Below, one piece after another: positions 34,286-46,673 of a stretch of DNA of 64,000 nt. How positions within the stretch are numbered: the stretch's first letter is position 1; each line of letters opens with the position of its first letter. The position numbers were made by a program, and so were the translations under genes. The notes under the pieces are model-generated. The model ran no database searches and was not told where the DNA came from. It was given only the letters and a program-made list of their open reading frames with translations. The stretch covers positions 3,719,460 to 3,783,459 of the forward strand of contig OX465113.1 of NCBI GenBank assembly GCA_949987565.1. The letters run 5' to 3'. Origin of the DNA: Luidia sarsii. Lineage: Eukaryota > Echinodermata > Asteroidea > Paxillosida > Luidiidae.

Positions 34286-35907
34286 TGCAATTCGCGAATA
34301 TCAGGTAATTCTAGTCAGCCAAAATAACTTGCAGTAGTGCTGTCTTGTATTATACATAGTTTCACCTTTTCTGTGAAGTCAAAGGCACGTGCTTCTCTTC
34401 CATTGACTCTCTCGCTTTTATGAAAACAACCCCAAAGGGTCCACATTTTCACCAAGAAAAGAAACCCTATCTACCGCCCTTCAATGCCCTCATCTGTGCG
34501 CTAGTGGTGGCGACGTCATTCGATAGTCAACGTCATGGCATCACGCCAGTCACGTGATCGCCTGACCTGATCGTAAACGGACCTATAAAATGTGTGTAAC
34601 CAAACATGGCCGACACTTAATGCGCTGTGCTTACAGCGCCGGGTGTACTAAAAACACAAAAGACCGGTTGAATAAATTGACACAACTGATATAGCGCACG
34701 GCCTTCTCCCCATTGACTTAGAGGCAGACTGCCTGAATTGTATGTGGGCAGAAAAAAAATCCTTTTCTAGGATAGTCCTATAGTATTATGAAATGTACAT
34801 CTTGTAATAATGAATTAATTCAAGGCAAAAATGCGCCAAGTTATCGCTAAATTAAACATGGCTTTAACTAAAACGGCTTTTACCTTTATGGCTTTAAGTA
34901 AATCAATATTAGTCACACAAAATAAATATGAAATCATCACAATGTTTGTCGTACTGAAAAGCAGCGTCATGTCTAGTAATATCTATCGCCTGCTTTGTAA
35001 ACAAAACAAAACAAGGATGAAGATATATAAGATCCCGGTATACTCTTACCGGTCGTATGTGAATAACGATAGGACGCGGTAGACGTACCTGTCATTCTGT
35101 GAAAGAGATGTATGGAGGGTTGTGCCACTTAGGTGTTTTCGAATCAATTTGTTGGCTAAAAATCAAGGCTGAATTACTTACAAATCTGCTGCAATCGGTA
35201 ATGGGTTGCATAATAGCAATTCATGTCTCGTTTTTATTTTGTTGTGTTATGTGTTATTCTATAGCTGTGGATTTTCTGGATGAATTTTATTCCCAAATTG
35301 ACTTTATACATCCTTTCTCTCAGCTCTGACCAACTGTCACTTCTGACAATAAGATGTTTGTATTGCATGTACGAGATAAATTCCATTTCCGTGGATGTAT
35401 ATGTAAAGATTATCATGATAATAGAAATGACGGGGTTGTTCATCGCGGTGGTGTAGATAATGTAGGTAATGTTTTCGCATCAGCTCATGCTGCAACGTAA
35501 AAGGGAAGTCTAAACTGAAAATTGGTTTCAGTTTATCACATGATGGGAATTCATCTTTGTAACCTCAGTTTTATATGACGTCAACCGAAACAGCGTACAT
35601 TTGAAAATCGATGGACACTCAGTGCTTCCCCCTGTGACTAAAGCATGCCACAGACACAATCAGTATCAGCTGACGTGCGGGCAGTCGAACCACTTTTTAA
35701 TAACCATTGATTACATCACCTGACGATAACCAGACCATCGCCCCCTTCCCCAGTCAACTCATTTGCATAGAGTGAACTAGGCAACAGCTAGCTGACTCAG
35801 CAATTTGACATTGAAAGTTTTATCGACAGTTGGCATGAGCCGCGGAGAGAAAATAGGATGAGATTTTGGCTCGTGTCAATATCAGTTTGATTTTTTGTGC
35901 TGGAGTC

Positions 35908-36905
35908 GTGGGGTGGGGTGGGATGGGATTGGATGGGATGAGAGGGATGGGATGATATGGGGTGGGATGGGGTGGGATGTGATGAGATGGGATGGGATGG
36001 GATGATATGGGGTGGGATTGGGTGGGATTGGATGGGATGAGATGGGATGGGATGATATGGGGTGGGATGGAGTGGGATGGGATGAGATGGGATGGGATGT
36101 GATGAGATGGGATGGATGGGACGGATGGGATGGATGGGATGGTTTGGATGGATGGGATGGATGGGATGGATGGGATGGGATGGGATGGGATGGGATGGGA
36201 TAGGATGGAAAGGAATGAATGGAATGGAGTGGGATGGATCGAAATGGAATGTAACAGAATAGAACTAAATGGGATGAGATAGAACAGATATATAATGGAA
36301 TGGTGTACAATTGGGTGGGATGGGGTGGGATGGGATGAGATGGGATGGGATTGGATGGGGTGGGATGGGATGAGATGGGATGGGATGGGATGGGATGGGA
36401 TGGGATGGATGGGATGGATGGGATGGATGGGATGGATGGGATGGATGGAATGGGATGGGATGGGATGGGATGGGATAGGATAGGATAGGATAGGATAGGA
36501 TGGGATGGGATAGGATAGGATAGGATAGGATAGGATGGGATGGATGGGATGGATGGAATGGGATGGGATGGGATGGGATGGGATGGGATAGGATAGGATA
36601 GGATAGGATAGGATGGGATGGGATAGGATAGGATAGGATAGGATAGGATAGGATGGGATGGGATAGGATAGGATAGGATAGGATAGGATGGGATGGGATG
36701 GGATGGGATGGGATGGGATGGGATGGGATAGGATGGGATGGGAAGGGATGAGATGGGATAGGATGGGATAGGATGGGATATGATAGAGTGGGATGGGGTG
36801 GTATGGGAGGGGATTGGATGGGCTAGGATGGGCTTGGATGGGATGGGATGGGGTGGGATGGGATTGGATTGGATGGGATGGAATTGAGTGGGATGGGATG
36901 GAATA
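35908..36905 (+). repeat. GATGG pentanucleotide satellite array
   Basis: About 1 kb of GGGATGGGATGG with GATGA, GATAG and GGATGGAT variants, interrupted at 36200-36310 by a unique segment. GGGATGGGATGGGATGGG has four G3 runs and could form G-quadruplexes. Confidence 0.93.
36200..36313 (+). repeat. Unique segment duplicated at 43930-44046
   Basis: GGATGGAAAGGAATGAATGG, ATGGATCGAAATGGAATGTA and GGAATGGTGTACAATT recur almost unchanged beside the second GATGG array. Confidence 0.85.
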
Positions 36906-37360
36906 ACGGCTGGGACAGGACGGGGATGTGGACGGGATGGGATGAAATGAAATGGAGACGGGGTGGGATTGGATAGAGGAGGATGGAATGGTTTTGCATG
37001 GGATTAAATTGGACGGAATAAATGGAGTAGGATGAGATTGGACGGGGAAAGACTATATATGGCATTAGATAGAATCATCTACTGCCAACAATGACAAACC
37101 AAAACATCATGTGATGTTTACTAAAATGTGAACGATGTACATCTATCTGTTACAGTAAAAAGATGCTGAGCAATAACGCGTGGGGTCGCGTAGCGAACAG
37201 CGAGTTTGATGACAATGAATCAGAACGTTATCGGGACACGTGAGTGCGCGTCAATTCGCTGCTTGCACTGTCATCCGATGTGCGTGGCTCATCACGCCAC
37301 TCGCCATATTCACTCGCAAAATGTACCGCGCTTAAATGTCAAAACGCTGAGCCTCGCACC

Positions 37361-38525
37361 CTGTCTTTGTCTGTCTGTTTACCTGTTTGTCTGTCTGTCT
37401 CTGTTCATGTCTCTGTTCCCGCCTCTGTCCCTGTCTCTGTCCCTGTCTCTGTCCCTGTCTCTGTCCCTGTCCTTGTCTCTGTCTCTGTCTCTGTCCCTGT
37501 CTGTCTCTGTCTCTGTCTCTGTCCCTGTCTGTCTCTGTCTCTGTCCCTGTCCCTGTCTGTCTCTGCCTGTCTCTGTCTCTGTCTCTGTCCCTGTCTGTCT
37601 CTGTCTCTGTCTCTGTCTCTGTCTCTGTCTCTGTCTCTGTCTCTGTCCCTGTCTGTCTCTGTCCCTGTCTCTGTCTCTGTCTCTGTCTCCGTCTGTCCCT
37701 GACTGTCTCTGTCTCAGTCTCTGTCTCTGTCCCTGTCTGTGTCTCTGTCCCTGTCTGTCTCTGTCTCTGTCTCTGTCCCTGGCTCTGTTCCTGTCCCTGT
37801 CTCTGTCCCTGTCTCTGTCCCTGCCTGTCTCTGTCCCAGTCTCTGTCCTTGTCTCTGTCTATGTCTCTGTCTCTGTCTCTGTTTCTGTCTCTGTCTCTGT
37901 CTCTGTCTCTGTCTCTGTCCCTGCCTCTGTCTCTGTCTCTGTCTCTGTCCCTGCATGTATCTGTCCCTGTATCTATCTCTGTCTCTGTCCATGTCTCTGT
38001 TTGTCTCTGTCTGTCTCTGTCTCTGTCTCTGTCCCTGTCTGTCTCTGTCTCTGTCTCTGTCTCTGTCCCTGTCTGTCTCTGTCCCTGTCTCTGTCTCTGT
38101 CTCCGTCTGTCCCTGACTGTCTCTGTCTCAGTCTCTGTCTCTGTCCCTGTCTGTGTCTCTGTCCCTGTCTGTCTCTGTCTCTGTCTCTGTCTCTGTCTCT
38201 GTCCCTGTCTCTGTTCCTGTCCCTGTCTCTGTCCCTGTCTCTGTCTCTGTCCCTGCCTGTCTCTGTCCTTGTCTCTGTCCTTGTCTCTGTCCCTGTCTCT
38301 GTCCTCGTCTATGTCTCTGTCTCTGTCTCTGTTTCTGTCTCTGTCTCTGTCTCTGTCTCTGTCTCTGTCTCTGTCCCTGCCTCTGTCTCTGCCTCTGTCT
38401 CTGCCTCTGCCTCTGTCCCTGCATGTATCTGTCCCTGTATCTATCTCTGTCTCTGTCCATGTCTCTGTTTGTCTCTGTCCATGCCCAGGCTGTCCCTGGT
38501 CTCTGTCCCTGTCTCTGTCTATATG
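37361..38525 (+). repeat. CTGTCT/CTGTCC hexanucleotide array with higher-order duplication
   Basis: About 1.16 kb of CTGTCTCTGTCC variants. A marker CTCCGTCTGTCCCTGACTGT occurs at 37687 and 38101, 414 bp apart; another (GCATGTATCTGTCCCTG) at 37953 and 38421, 468 bp apart. The array therefore contains a duplicated long unit that has since changed length. The 520-codon frame across it is not a gene. Confidence 0.93.
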
Positions 38526-39109
38526 TCTGGGTTTTGCACCGTTTTACTCAGGTACTTGGGTGAAGATCAGAACATGCTGCGTCATCACGCTTTGCAAAGC
38601 CAACGGGTGCTCTCTTTAAATCCACAACTTGAATCTTTGGGATGGGGGTCTAAACGACGGAGACCCATCCGATCCCATCTCGTCCCGTGCAATACTACTG
38701 TTTTTACGGATGCCACACTCACAAAAAGTAACTCATTATCGTGGTCAGAAAACAAACTTTCAGGCTGAAACGACGTTAGCGCGACAGTGACCTTCAAACG
38801 GAAGCGGCTCAAGGAAGAAAGTATATATCCCAGACTCATCCCGACTGCCGGTGAAACCCCTTTTGGTGATGTTGGCCACAATCTCCACAATACACCGAGC
38901 TTTTCACCCGCTGATATCTGGAAACAAATTATGTCCAAAAGAGGCGTTAATTGAACCATTGAACTCAATTTCTAAATTTTCTCCATCTGAGTGCACATTT
39001 TTCACATCTTTATTTGAAACAAGTCAATGACAGCAATGCAAGGCTGCACATCGCACGCCAAACATTGATCCTGTATGGTACAGTTCAAGATGCTATATTC
39101 AACTTAGTA

Positions 39110-39207
39110 TGGTTCCCGTCCCCTACGTGGTCTCCAGACGTCTCACGTCTTCCGAAATGTAGCAGGACGTGAGACGTCTGGAGACCAAGTATAGGGGACG
39201 GGAACCA
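39110..39207. other. Long hairpin with about 41-bp arms
   Basis: TGGTTCCCGTCCCCTACG and TGGTCTCCAGACGTCTCACG pair with CGTGAGACGTCTGGAGACCA and AGGGGACGGGAACCA, with a few bases of difference. The loop is about 16 bases. It could be a fold-back element or a source of double-stranded RNA. Confidence 0.75.
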
Positions 39208-39367
39208 GCCTATATCCAACTGGAAGTGTCTACGGCGAGATATATAACAGGACCAACATATGACGCTTAACCACCGTCGTTGAGCCATGCTGGTACCCCG
39301 TAAATTGTGTGGGGACTATACAAGGACGTGTTTTGTAAACCAGCGTAGGTTAGGCTTAGGGCGCTAC

Positions 39368-39490
39368 GGTTAGGGTTATACGGTTACGGTTAGAGTTACA
39401 GTTCGGGTTGGGTTAGCGTTACTGATAGAGTTTGGATTATGATTAGGATTAGGGTTGTTAGGGTTAGGATTAGGATAAGGGTTAGGGTTG
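39368..39490 (+). repeat. Degenerate interstitial telomere-like repeats
   Basis: Scattered GGTTAGGGTTA, GTTAGGGTTAGGATTAGGA and AAGGGTTAGGGTTG words on the plus strand over about 120 bases. Confidence 0.6.
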
Positions 39491-39496
39491 TTTCGT

Positions 39497-41198
39497 GCTT
39501 GTGCCTGTAACTACCTGTGAAATGAATGAATGAATGAATGAATGGGGGAGGCCTCAGCAAAACCTGGCTTCGCGCATGCGCACTTATAGCTTAGCCACGG
39601 TGGTTAGGTGTCATAAGTCGTGACGCTTATATGGCCTCTCTATGGCTGGAGCACTGACCTTGAGGTGAGGACAACCTCGTTTTCATGGCTCTCCCAATCA
39701 GTCCCCCCTCCATCGTGCCCAGCGGTGTGTTTATCGACGTGGCCGAGGTGGCGACCTCCCTCCCCCATGCACATCGCATCAATACAGTATTCCCGCCTCC
39801 GTTTCCTCGTGCCCACGCACACGCCACACGGTCGATTTCAAGTAAGCATTTCACTTCGGCCCGTGATTTTTTTTTTCTTTTGAAGAATAAGCGACTCACG
39901 TGGGAGACTGTGCAGGCCCATCGATCGCCTCTGTGTCCTGCTTGTGGGTCAATCCATGGATGGCCAATCCAATGAGCCCAAAATCCGTTGCTCAACGTGC
40001 ACATAAACCCATGTGGGTTTCTGGTGCACTTAAAATACTGTACACGGGCTGCCCAAAGCGTTAAAATCAATAGAGTAGAAATCAAAGAAGACGAAGAACG
40101 TTAAAAAGACAGAGGAGACACTTCGACAAAGGATGAAACAAAGAATAAAGCACTGACACAATATAATTATAATCATAATTTTCGGCAGATATTTCAGCAG
40201 AAATTCGACTAGGCCTATAGACTTTTTTTTTGCATGAGACATAGGTAAAAAAAAAATCGTATTTCGAAAGTGGGCTAAAATGTAGCGTACAATCCCAGAT
40301 CTTTAAAAAGATTAATTAAAGAAAATTATAAAACACAAACCAAAACAATTTAATCATCTTTTACACTACAGCTGATCTCATTTGGTTATTTATTCCCCGA
40401 AAGTAATACCAATTCTGTATTTGAAAAGGTAGTCCTGCTGTGATAGAAACATCGGGTCATCTCCGTTTGGTGATGTAAATAAGGTGAAATCACCCACATT
40501 GAGAGGGCCTGACATTTCTACAATATAGGCCTAGCAAAACCTTTCTCAGAAGCAGAACCATTGCACGATACCATGATCATGCATTGTAATCACTTGAGTT
40601 TGGTGAGTCAGCCAGCAGCATGCAACATTTCAGTTTTACTTCATTAACTTGATGAGGTAATTTGCGATTACAATGTAATGCCCACTTAGGCTAGTGCCCG
40701 TCATTGGTACGACGGGCTTCGTCCCTGTCTAGTACCTGTGACTTGATGCCGCGTGCATGGGGCCCGTGTTGACGCACTTCCGGACCCCGAACAACTCTAG
40801 CCCATTATTAATAGGCCTATGCTCTCTAGTATGAATGCTAGCTCGTTCGGGCTCGGGCTCTGGCTTCGTCTCTTTCACACAGTAGAAATACTGCTTGCTC
40901 TCTCAATGCAAAAGAGTGAATAATTCATTCTCTCAAGGAAAGAAACACCGCCCAAAAAGAGTGCAGAACACTGTAGAATATGCGAAAACCGCCCCGAGAG
41001 TGGAGTGAAATCCCACTCTTGTAAGGGGCCATAATAGTAATAATGGAGAACAACTCTTTTTCAAGTTGTCCTCCAAAACCCATTGCTCCTCTATAGAGTG
41101 GTGTTTTACTCTATTGTTACAGTTTCCACATCTCTTGTGGTTTTCACTCATTTTGAGCGGTTTAGGCTTTACTTGAGGAAATTTCACTCTGTATGCGA
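39497..41198. other. Gene-less stretch
   Basis: A short GAATGAATGAATG run is near 39522 and the palindrome GCGCATGCGC at 39572-39581. Decayed Penelope-like tails at 40420-40465 (+) and 40503-40560 (-) face each other. No credible coding region. Confidence 0.45.
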
Positions 41199-41400
41199 AT
41201 TTAGTGGGCCTGACGTTTCGATCCTAGCAGGACCTTTCTCATAGGCAGGACCTTTCTCATAGGCAGGACCTTTCTCATAGGCAGGACCTTCCTCTGCCTT
41301 TGAGGCCTGCTAGGATCGAAACGTCAGGCCCACTAAATTCTAAGATTTGCATTTTGGTAATTTTAGTCAGTAAGCAGTTTGCAACATTTTTGTATATCAC
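41199..41400. mobile_element. Inverted pair of Penelope-like tails with 18-bp tandem repeats
   Basis: Arms 41199-41232 and 41306-41339 are exact 34-bp inverted repeats containing CCTGACGTTTCGATCC. Between them GCAGGACCTTTCTCATAG is repeated three times from 41227, plus a partial copy. The plus copy continues with AGATTTGCATTTTGGTAATT and AAGCAGTTTGCAACATTTTT, the best example of the downstream tail. Confidence 0.85.
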
Positions 41401-43750
41401 TCTTTATGCGAGTGTATTATTCACTCTTTTGCATTTAGAGAGTGCGAAGGTTTGTTTTTGCCCTGTCCCTTATAGTACTCGAATCAAGACTGTGGTCCAA
41501 AGCTTCCTTCTTCACCAAAAATTAATACCTTTGATGGTGAGAGAAGTGCAAGTGAGAGAAATGAAGCTCGAGGCCAAGCCATTTTTTCGTCAAGAAACCC
41601 GAGACAATTTTCTTAGCGGTAACGGCCCTATGAATAAGAGCCGGACGCTCGCCCGTAGATTCGCTTCGGCGGAAGTGAATTAACGCTTCCTCCCGGCAGC
41701 CGCAGACGCACCACCGACTTTTAATTGGTCCCGACTTGGCATCGGGCCAGAAAATAATGGCCGACGCATTACGTACGGGACGGGACCAGAGACTATAGAT
41801 TTAATGTTTAAGTGCAGCCATATTGTTTACCCAAAGCTTGGTCTGGTTCTACCACATGAAACTGTAGGGAGCTTGTCTTTGATTTTAACCGACACAATCC
41901 GTCAGTTGGACTTTCGATCATCCGACAATGGTACTAGCTTTCTATTTCGTTCACCGTTGGCCAAAATATTGGTGGGCCGGATATTGACGAGTATTTGTTG
42001 TGCATTGGGAGTGGGTGGAAACTGGACAGATGCCAGAGGTTGCCAATGGCAAACCTTGTATTTTCTTCGAGACGAGTTCACTGCTGTGAGATTGTCTTAG
42101 AATTAAGATAGCCTGCTTGACGTTTCTCTGTACTTGCAAGCCTCCCCTATCAACGGCGAAATGACAAGGACAAGAACAGATTAGAGGGGGAAAGATCAAG
42201 GGGAAAGGACCAAATAGAGAAGTATTGCCATGAGCAAGAAGAAAAAGAATGTCTGCGTGCTGTGTGCTTGTTCTGACACAGTGACAAAAAAACTACAACC
42301 TACCAACGCGGACGTGATGCCTTCCAATTTGTGAGATAAGGCTTTGAACGCTACAGTAACGTGTCTAATGGTATTCCACGCCTGTATCTTTGTAAGTGTC
42401 CGTGCGCACTAACCGCTCGCGAAGACGCCTCTAAACCTCGCTGGAGGAAATCTATGACGTCAGTGGACGGCTGTTATCTGCTTGATTATGCAAATATATA
42501 TTATACACGGGGGAATCTGGCTGACAGATTTGGCTAATGCTAATATTGAAAGAGGGATAAAAGGGATTGGAGAGCTTCCAAGGTGTGGCACGTAGTGGGA
42601 AAGAGGGGCAGGCTTTCTTGAAGGGCACATACTGTGATTTAGCGGAAATCTTCGGCGGGCGTTGGAGCCGTTTACGTGGTGGAATAAACGACGCAGAAGC
42701 ACCGGGCGTACAGCGTTGCGCTTACTGTCTGGCTACGCGCCAAAAAAAAAAGCATACGCACAACCCAACGTTCGATCAATAGGGAACTAGCAGTCAATAT
42801 TATAATCCTTGAATCACTTATTTTGTTCACAGTTCTGCAGAACCATATGCAAGCTTCATGGAAGGAAAACAATGAAACAACATCCGGTTCTGATCAATGT
42901 TTACATTACCGGACCTATATTAATCTTCAAACTTACATTTGTACTCGTGTTAATTTTTCCCCCTGCAGATGCCATGCAACCGACAAATAAAAGGAATGAA
43001 TAAATATTGAATGTAATGGTAAAATCGAGAGACGTGTCATGCCTATTCATTCGAACAAAATTCTGTCCTAGATGCTCAAGCAGATTATAGGTTATATATT
43101 TTATTCAAAATGGTTTATGTTCCAATGAAAATGTTGGGCCGTGGGCCGAACACAATCATGATCTCCATTTCTTTGGTTGGATCTTTAGTGAAGAAAATGT
43201 TGATTGTATATTCTGTAGCCTATTGTGGTTTCTGAATGAAAACAGATAGACTACAGTGGCTACACAGTGCAACTCACACCGACTTCAGACATCTGAATAA
43301 TAACGATATTCAATGAGTGTCTGCCCTGCTCGATGTGATCAACACTGAGTGCTCAGTGCTTTGCCCGATAACGTTCTCCACCAACTTCAATCAAGAAACT
43401 ATAATTTATTCAGTTATAGTACACTCAATACATTGCAACTCTTTGGGGAAAAAGTACACCCCAAAAAATGAATGCAACTTATAGCATTCAACAAGGAAGA
43501 AAGGACGCCCGCCATTAAGAAAAGGTCCTATCTAACTGACACCTACCACTGAATCGGTTTCCTTAAGTTCATTCGGTAAAGTACACACGGTACACGACTA
43601 ATTGGATGGCGCCTGTAAATAGAAACCCCGCTTCAGACATGATTGATAATTTGCCGAAAGTTCATAGGCATTATAAATGTCATACTATAGGCTACACTGT
43701 CTTGTTGTGATGACTGAATGTTCGTTTGAAAATGGGTCGGGAAGAACATA
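41401..43750. other. Gene-less stretch
   Basis: Open frames such as 41804-42100 (+) carry no recognisable domain and have no visible splice partners. I see no RNA gene. Confidence 0.4.
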
Positions 43751-43754
43751 ATTG

Positions 43755-43930
43755 AGATGGGATGGGATGGGATGGGATGGGATGAGATGGGATGGGATGG
43801 GATGGGATGGGATGGGATGGGATGGGATGAGATGGGATGGGATGGGATGGGATGGGATGGGATGGGATGAGATGGGATGAGATGGGATGGGATGGGATGG
43901 GATGAGATGGGATGGGATGAGATGGGATGG
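43755..43930 (+). repeat. Second GATGG array
   Basis: About 175 bases of GGGATGGGATGG with GATGA variants, more uniform than the first array. Confidence 0.93.
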
Positions 43931-44046
43931 TATAAGATGGAAAGGAATGAATGGAATGGAGTGGGATGGATCGAAATGGAATGTAACAGAATAAAACTAA
44001 ATGGGATGAGATAGAACAGATGGAATATAATGAAATGGTGTACAAT
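43930..44046 (+). repeat. Copy of the 36200-36313 unique segment
   Basis: It shares GGAAAGGAATGAATGGAATG, GATCGAAATGGAATGTAACA and ATGGTGTACAAT with the first array's interior. The two copies are 7.73 kb apart in the same orientation. Confidence 0.85.
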
Positions 44047-44746
44047 GTTAATAAATAAATGGATGAACAACTACATATAATTATATCGATGAATTGATAT
44101 ACATTTGCACGTTAAACAGCGAACCAACCAACCCATTGACGAACGTAACAAGACCATCGAATCATCCCGCGCATTCCTACAAATTACGAACTGAAAAACT
44201 CAGTGTAAACATGACTAAAAGGCGGGCTCATTCCTGAAAATAATTAAACGCTATCGATTGCTTTCACGGGCCGTGTGTGGCCAAGAGCCCGCGACCAATT
44301 TTAGCCAATAACGGGAAGGAATTCCGCATAGGAAACGGCCTTGCGGCATTTTTTTGCATTATCTCAAATTATGCTAAATTATTCCGCACGCCAGTAAGAA
44401 ATTCCCACGCCAACGCGTGGGTGTGTTTGTTTACATCGTCTATGGGGTGCTGGTGGTTTATTCTATAGTCCTTCCGGGGGTGACGCACCCGTATTTTAAT
44501 ACACTAATCTGCCTGTTTAGAGAAATTATTTTTTACATTATTCTGGAAATAACACTACAATGCTGCTTCATAACTTATAATATGCTCTCGGAATCCCTTA
44601 CTCTTATCTTATGATAAAAGTCGTATTTGATTGTTTCACGCGGAGAGAAAACGACCACGCTTGCGCGGTGGTTTTTTTCCAGAACCTCTATCAGCTGGAA
44701 TGGAATCGTCCGCCGACTGGTCGCGCCGTCGTAGTAAAACGCGCGC

Positions 44747-44755
44747 TATAAATAG
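44747..44755 (+). promoter_or_regulatory. TATA-box candidate
   Basis: TATAAATAG sits in GC-rich flank (GCGCGCTATAAATAGACC). An ATG at 44861 opens an 87-codon frame without a recognised domain, so no product is assigned. Confidence 0.25.
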
Positions 44756-45250
44756 ACCAGTTTTTGAACCTCCATTGACTTCTGCTTAACTCAAGCGTTT
44801 ACGCCTTGCGGACCCGTTTCCGGCGCTCACGATCCTCCCTCCACTATCTCCCCGACTGACATGTGCATAAAATCAATAATTAATAACGGTGGAGGAACAT
44901 GCGATGGTTTATATATAAATAACCTCTACGTGGAAGTGAATTCAAACCCACTGTTTCGTTCAGTGCTTCAGTGCTGTGCTGTCGTTATTCCAATGGCAAC
45001 GTTAATTATTGTGCTGGTTTTCCCCGAAAAAAGAAAAAAACCAGATGTGAATAAGGCAATTATACGTTTGCCAATTACTTTAGGCTTGAACGAAACCACA
45101 GGGGGAAAATACTTACGGACTTAATGTTTAACCTGAAATAAAAACCAGCGTCCAAAATAAACTGCGAGTGCCGTGTTTAAATTTACCACTCGCCCAAATC
45201 ATGTGCTATGGGCCAGGCGCTGACGTGTCTGTCAATCCTACCTGGCATAC

Positions 45251-45297
45251 TTTGACAAACGCACTGCAAGGATCGAAACGTCGGGCCCTCTAATGTG
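45251..45297 (+). mobile_element. Penelope-like tail
   Basis: CGCACTGCAAGGATCGAAAC then GTCGGGCCCTCTAATGTG. Confidence 0.65.
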
Positions 45298-46283
45298 TTG
45301 GTCCTTGTAACATATTGGTTATTTGAATCAAAGGTTTGCAAAAGTTGTAGGCCTAGGTCTATATATTACTTTAAATTAGAGACAATTACACAAAAAAGAA
45401 CAGAAAAAAATTAAACTAAGACTATTATTTAAGCATGTTTATAATCTAATTTCCTTTGTTTGTTAGACTATAATTTCAGCGTGTTTGAAATTATTACTAT
45501 AGATAATTCTTTAAGTACGGTAACTTTACTGGAAAAATGTCTTTAAAAAAATAGAACAGCGCAAGGACCGTTGTATTTATTGCAGCACTATAATAGGCCT
45601 ATACCAGCTGCTTTCCTGGGTAGAATTTTAATGCATGTATATTAGCCGGTATAGAATGCATGGCCTGCTATCTACGTGGGCGTATTATTGGAACGGCTGT
45701 AGCGTAGGAGTACATGTACATACTGTATATGTATATAGGCCAACCAGCATAAAATATATCGGAAGCAGCAATTAGCCCCTTGGGGGTAATAATTTAGTGT
45801 CAGATATAGACTGTATAGCCAACTCGGTATTGCAGAAAATTGCAGAATCTATAGGCCTACGTTCACTTAATATCAGATTTCACGTGCAAAATGTCTAATT
45901 GCTTTGAAATTCACCCAACAAGATCCGATATCTCCATGTCTGAAAATAATCCCAGAATGCTGATTCATTAGACCTATTTGGGTGCATTACAGGCCTATCT
46001 TTACTGGTTTTACAGCCGTGCCATGAAATAATTGTTCATTTAAAATGTTTATCATTTTTTGCCATACACTTTCCTTCGCTGACTTTACGTTGGGTTACGG
46101 GTTTATCGCATGTATAAATGGCTGCAACTTGCCCCGCGGGACATGCACTGCTGACAATGCTTGCACAAACATCATACCAACATATTGCTATCAAATTAAT
46201 CAAACATTAATACTGCAAACAGCTTGACTGACTATAATGCCTGCATGGGCTTGAATGTACATTTTCTATAAAGATTTTACAGG

Positions 46284-46330
46284 GCCATGAGGTTTAACTT
46301 TCGATCGTTAGCAGGACCTTTAATATCTCG
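46284..46330 (-). mobile_element. Penelope-like tail, diverged
   Basis: ACTTTCGATCGTTAGCAGGA then CCTTTAATATC is a decayed reverse copy. Confidence 0.5.
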
Positions 46331-46617
46331 AAAGACAAAGATGTAGGCCGCCTATCCAGGATCCTTTTAATAAGATAAATTACAATTGTTATCAATTACT
46401 TTCATGACTTTGAAAAATAAAGTAATACAACAGTTTTACCCAAACTGCCATATATCTGACCGAAAAATACAAATAAGAAGGTTGTACAAATACGTTTCTC
46501 GAATGCACTCCAGTTTTTGAGAAGATGCGTCGTCATGCAGGATAACAAAATGCAGCCCCTGTATATAAAATGTTGAGATTATTGTGAGTATAGGCCTATA
46601 GTGTTTTTAATCAGCTG

Positions 46618-46673
46618 CCTTTGAGAAAGGTCCCGCTAGGATCGAAACGTCAGACCCACTAAATTTTGAGATG
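46618..46673 (+). mobile_element. Penelope-like tail, well conserved
   Basis: CCTTTGAGAAAGGTCCCGCT, AGGATCGAAACGTCAGACCC and ACTAAATTTTGAGATG. Confidence 0.78.

Larger units (their letters stand above)
33046..35900. other. Gene-less stretch with two Penelope-like tails
   Basis: No recognisable exon. At 33445-33560 there is a copy of the GCTTCTGACTG repeat followed by a B-box-like GTGGGTACAAGTCCCG. At 34511-34557 CGACGTCAT, AACGTCAT and TCACGTGA words cluster. Confidence 0.45.

Noticed and set aside
35882..36310. 142-codon frame (-) and similar frames at 43633-44070
   Set aside because: Translations are SHPIP repeats of the GATGG satellite.
37206..38768. 520-codon open frame (+)
   Set aside because: It lies across the CTGTCT/CTGTCC array and translates to alternating Ser, Leu, Val and Cys. 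Other frames are equally open. Not a gene.
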